From the NCBI RefSeq assembly GCF_000682755.1, contig NZ_AWFF01000025.1, forward strand, positions 49,681 through 113,680: a stretch of 64,000 nucleotides of DNA, read 5' to 3'. Below the pieces are notes generated by a model that ran no database searches, was not told the DNA's origin, and was given only the letters and a program-made list of their open reading frames with translations. Origin of the DNA: Hyphomonas beringensis. GTDB taxonomy: Bacteria > Pseudomonadota > Alphaproteobacteria > Caulobacterales > Hyphomonadaceae. This document shows positions 63,366 to 64,000 of this stretch, one piece after another. A program made the translations under genes and the position numbers. The number at the start of each line of letters is the position of its first letter. Within the stretch, counting starts at the first letter, position 1.

Positions 63366-63602
63366 ATGCCGCCGTCTTTTCAAGTGTTGATCGGGGAGTT
63401 TCCCGAGGCCTTTGAACGGATTCTTGAGCTGGAATCCGTGGATCCGGATTTTGCCCGGCTGGCGAGGGAGTATGACTCCATCAACGCGGCGCTGCAGCTG
63501 TTCGAGACGAGCATTGATCCCATGCCCGCGTCCCATCAGATGGATTTGCGTCGGCGCAAGACCTATCTGAAACACAAGATCAGCACGCGCCTGGCCGCCT
63601 GA
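63366..63602 (+). CDS. Second YdcH/DUF465 small protein
   Basis: 78 residues, clearly related to the first copy (EFPEAFERILELESVDPDFARLAREYDSINAAL, RRRKTYLKHKISTRL). GGGAGGAG lies 5 bases before ATG 63366; the upstream frame to 63300 is not expected to be translated. Divergence from the first copy suggests an old duplication. Confidence 0.85.
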   Translation: MPPSFQVLIGEFPEAFERILELESVDPDFARLAREYDSINAALQLFETSIDPMPASHQMDLRRRKTYLKHKISTRLAA

Positions 63603-63613
63603 CGGATTGGCGC

Positions 63614-63832
63614 CTAATTGGCCGTGTCTATGGCCGGGCGAGGGCGGCCCATGGTCCAGTTCGGCTCTGCGCGAACAGACGGGTTCGGCGCGCACCAGAA
63701 CTCCCCCGTGCTGGTGATGATCGTTACCCAGATCAAATTATGCTCCTGCCCGTAATCGATCAGGCCGATGGCATAGCCGTCTCCCTTGCCGAGCACGGTG
63801 AGGGGAATGGGCGGGTTGAGCTGCGTGAACAT
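63614..63832 (-). CDS. Hypothetical 72-residue protein
   Basis: Not recognised. MFTQLNPPIPLTVLGKGDGYAIGLIDYGQEHNLIW, then VTIITSTGEFWCAPNPSVR. The beta-rich, aromatic pattern looks like a small folded domain. AAAGGTG precedes the start by some 11 bases; GTG 63844 is an alternative start. Confidence 0.55.
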   Translation of the reverse strand: MFTQLNPPIPLTVLGKGDGYAIGLIDYGQEHNLIWVTIITSTGEFWCAPNPSVRAEPNWTMGRPRPAIDTAN

Positions 63833-63844
63833 GGGGGAAGGCAC

Positions 63845-64000
63845 CTTTCAGTGCAGGGATAGCTTGTGAAGCGTACGAGAATGACATTGGTTCCCGTTGA
63901 GGTTGGGTATTTTGGAGGGGGCCTCCTGCGCGTTTATCCGGACTGGCGCTCGCCATCCGGGTATCCCTTTACTTCCGCTCTTCGCTCGAAGAGCCGTGCG
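63845..64000. other. Stem-loop-rich end of the window
   Basis: 156 bases without a supported gene. Inverted repeats GGAGG/CCTCC (63914-63918, 63922-63926) and GCTCTTC/GAAGAGC (63977-63983, 63988-63994) are present, plus a CCGG-flanked GGCG/CGCC hairpin between them. The sequence ends here, so it may continue into an element outside. Confidence 0.45.

Noticed and set aside
1..64000. CRISPR array, rRNA operon, transposon or prophage
   Set aside because: No regular repeats with spacers, no transposase or phage structural genes and no rRNA sequence were seen.

Overview
The window looks like an ordinary chromosomal segment of an alphaproteobacterium close to Hyphomonas/Hyphomonadaceae (inference, from protein character only). 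Pointers are high GC with dense short-gapped genes, a GapR/DUF2312 nucleoid protein, the folE / NifU-like / yidD / thrS neighbourhood usual in Alphaproteobacteria, an alphaproteobacterial-type LexA box before ruvCAB, an EcfG-type promoter, a bacteriophytochrome with an HWE kinase, and many exported lipoproteins. I see no rRNA, CRISPR array, transposase, integrase or phage module. One tRNA, tRNA-Leu(CAA), is present.

Layout. 0-8.2 kb: folE (partial), cysS, NifU-like scaffold, a low-GC Sel1-repeat protein, yidD, thrS, then an O-antigen ligase-like protein and a GT2 glycosyltransferase. 8.2-13.1 kb: cupin and gloB, a methyltransferase, a PII protein, DUF983, prephenate dehydrogenase, DUF2164 and an exported MsrB. 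13.1-17.9 kb: a tight four-gene minus-strand set with a subtilase lipoprotein, an anchored protein whose C-terminus resembles a subtilase propeptide, a small lipoprotein and an M23 peptidase lipoprotein. 18-28.3 kb: MFS transporter, MltB-like transglycosylase, rpmJ, HAD phosphatase, TPR protein, alpha/beta hydrolase, gapR, two SDRs, EamA transporter, DsbB and an ExoD-like protein. 28.4-32.1 kb: tRNA-Leu, a 600-bp AT-richer gap and a large autotransporter. 32.2-36.6 kb: a probable zinc-acquisition locus (ZrgA-like lipoprotein, ABC ATPase, FtsX-type permease, DUF3299 lipoprotein) divergent from a ZIP transporter, with a Zur-like palindrome between them. 36.7-50.9 kb: housekeeping and hypothetical genes, including phaZ, an Fe-alcohol dehydrogenase, an OmpW-like porin, an unaccompanied YejF-type ATPase, motA and a K+/Na+ antiporter. 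50.9-60.5 kb: YmdB-like phosphoesterase, heme oxygenase plus bacteriophytochrome, then a divergent DUF6607 lipoprotein / TonB heme-type receptor pair with two Fur-like sites, a stem-loop-rich gap, a Tat-exported DapA-family protein and a fasciclin lipoprotein. 60.6-64 kb: ruvCAB, two YdcH/DUF465 genes flanking a 42-residue membrane protein, and a small unknown gene.

Functional links. Metal and heme supply is the strongest theme: one locus fits zinc limitation, another fits iron limitation. The second lies next to the genes that turn heme into biliverdin and use it as a light-sensing chromophore. Cell-envelope remodelling is a second theme (subtilase/M23 set, MltB, autotransporter, OmpW, O-antigen genes). 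No wholly novel system is proven here. The best candidates for something undescribed are the subtilase / propeptide-like / M23 operon, the DUF6607-receptor pair, and the extragenic stem-loop block at 58.3-58.5 kb.
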